Shown: in pieces, positions 32,667-33,538 of the stretch
Numbering within the stretch: the stretch's first letter is position 1
How the letters are laid out: every line of letters begins with the position of its first letter
Origin: Phycisphaerae bacterium
Lineage (GTDB): Bacteria; Planctomycetota; Phycisphaerae; UBA1845; CAIVHJ01
Length of the DNA: 33,538 nucleotides
Direction: 5' to 3'
Assembly (NCBI GenBank): GCA_022072405.1
Contig: JAJVHX010000023.1
Location: 1-33,538, forward strand
The notes under the pieces: model-generated
Databases searched by the model: none
Told to the model about the DNA's origin: nothing
What the model saw: only the letters and a program-made list of their open reading frames with translations
Program-made: the position numbers and the translations under genes

Positions 32667-33434
32667 TGCAATTCCATCTATAGCCAGCTACGGAAATTAG
32701 ATACCATCAGCAATTTTTCTACTATTAACAGACTGATCATTATCATTAACCTAGGACTATTGGTCGCCATAGTATTGGTTTGGTTAAAACAGCAAAACCG
32801 TTGCTACTATCTGCTCGGTCAACAGCCCCTGGAATCACTTTGCCCTGATGATGATTATCTTGGCAACCTGGAGACTCTTTGCCCAGTAGGTTATCGAACC
32901 GCTCAATCTCAGATTTCATTTCGATCTGATTCTCAACGAATTAAACCACTACAGTGCATTTATTGCTTCGCAGAAAATGACGATTTAGTTCTCGGTTCAG
33001 TCAGCATCACGGAGGAAAGACCCACTCTCGAAGGTTGGGTAAATCTGACCATCACTACTCATCGCTGGGCTATCATCTCGCTACCCACAAGCATCTTAAT
33101 ATTATTGCTAATCACCTTTCTGATGGCGTGCTACCGGCGTTTTCAAATGATGGTCGTCGGTTTCCGACAACGGGGGATTATCGAGCCATTCTCTATCGGC
33201 CGATATAAATGGGCCTTGTTGGGCGGAATCATGCTTAGTGGCTGCGGCGGCTTATGGTGGATTCCAATGGGCCGAGAGGTACGCGAGCATTACCACACGG
33301 CAAGATTGCTAATTGGCATCAATCAAATTGAACCCTTTTTGGAGTTTCACGAAGGAAAATGGTTTTGGCTCGGAACAGGGGATTGGCTGAATACCGCAAC
33401 AACTCAATTTGTTAGAGGCCATTTCATAAGTTAA
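32667..33434 (+). pseudogene. Membrane-protein ORF without a usable start codon
   Basis: The frame is open from 32667 to the TAA ending at 33434. The first standard start is a TTG at 32760, but that would cut through a hydrophobic helix that begins upstream (R-L-I-I-I-I-N-L-G-L-L-V-A-I-V-L-V-W). No Shine-Dalgarno sequence precedes it. The rest has an extracellular Cys-rich part (about 100 residues after the helix) and two further membrane segments (S-I-L-I-L-L-L-I-T-F-L-M and L-G-G-I-M-L-S-G-C). From TTG the product would be 224 residues. It looks like an N-terminally damaged gene, or one with a rare start. Confidence 0.5.
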
Positions 33435-33476
33435 CTTAAGTACATTGCCGACAAAGATACATGGAGGGCCAAATCC

Positions 33477-33538
33477 ATGAGTCGACGGTGATATTTAACG
33501 GATAAACAATGGCACAAAATCGAACCACTCCTACCCAA
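33477..33538 (+). mobile_element. 5' end of an IS5-type transposase, TGA at codon 5
   Basis: GGAGGG lies 8 nt before an ATG that encodes M-S-R-R, then TGA, then Y-L-T-D-K-Q-W-H-K-I-E-P-L-L-P in the same frame. The block L-T-D-x-Q-W-x-x-I-E-P-L-L-P is the familiar N-terminus of IS5-family (DDE) transposases. Only 62 nt are inside the window. The TGA suggests a dead copy unless a different start is used. Confidence 0.6.

Noticed and set aside
33489..33491. Recoding of TGA as an amino acid
   Set aside because: mnmA, thiL, thiS and others end normally at TGA, so a changed genetic code is not supported; no selenocysteine context is seen.
1..33538. CRISPR array, tRNA or rRNA genes
   Set aside because: No regularly spaced direct repeats, no tRNA cloverleaf with the T-loop consensus and no rRNA-like stretch were found by eye.

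Overview
The window reads as a chromosomal segment of a moderately GC-rich, diderm, flagellated bacterium, most probably a member of the Planctomycetota (Phycisphaerae-like). The assignment is an inference. It rests on the gene set (pyruvoyl arginine decarboxylase next to a deoxyhypusine-synthase-family enzyme and agmatinase, a dnaA with no dnaN beside it, stand-alone Clp N-domain protein) and on many short palindromic dispersed repeats. TGA is an ordinary stop codon here: mnmA, thiL and thiS all end in it. No rRNA, tRNA or CRISPR array was seen.

Layout. 1-4.3 kb: a truncated lipoprotein gene (- strand), a zinc-ribbon membrane protein, and a two-gene operon for a cytochrome bd-superfamily oxidase whose subunit I carries a C-terminal haem-c domain. 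4.4-5.1 kb: a highly charged coiled-coil protein. 5.4-9.3 kb (- strand): a GAF/SpoIIE phosphatase, a SAM methyltransferase, a FlgM-type anti-sigma factor with a clear terminator, and a geranylgeranyl-reductase-like flavoprotein. 9.7-14.1 kb (+): a GNAT protein, dnaA with its own promoter and terminator, and a GlmM-type phosphohexomutase. 14.1-16.1 kb (-): mnmA and a family-9 glycosyltransferase, overlapping by ATGA.

16.2-19.8 kb is a tight + strand run of housekeeping genes: thiL, tsaE, rph, a SPOR-like lipoprotein and rdgB. 19.9-22.5 kb is a polyamine operon (pyruvoyl arginine decarboxylase, DHS-family enzyme, agmatinase) behind a strong promoter; it would convert arginine to agmatine to putrescine and use polyamines further. 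22.8-26.2 kb holds thiS, thiG, a small membrane protein and a DinG-type helicase lacking one of the four usual Fe-S cysteines. 26.4-28.7 kb (-) is a C-terminal processing protease. 29.0-30.6 kb is a compact operon of a small membrane protein, a three-repeat membrane-anchored protein and a double Clp-N protein. 30.9-31.7 kb is an orphan soluble histidine kinase.

From about 31.74 kb to the end the sequence is visibly AT-rich and looks like decaying accessory DNA: a secreted protein gene cut by an in-frame TAA, a membrane-protein ORF without a usable start, and the first codons of an IS5-type transposase with a TGA at codon 5. Two families of dispersed hairpin repeats occupy the larger intergenic spaces. 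The strongest candidates for novelty are the polyamine operon, the repeat-protein/Clp-N operon, the haem-c bd-type oxidase with a palindrome at its promoter, and the interrupted secreted protein.
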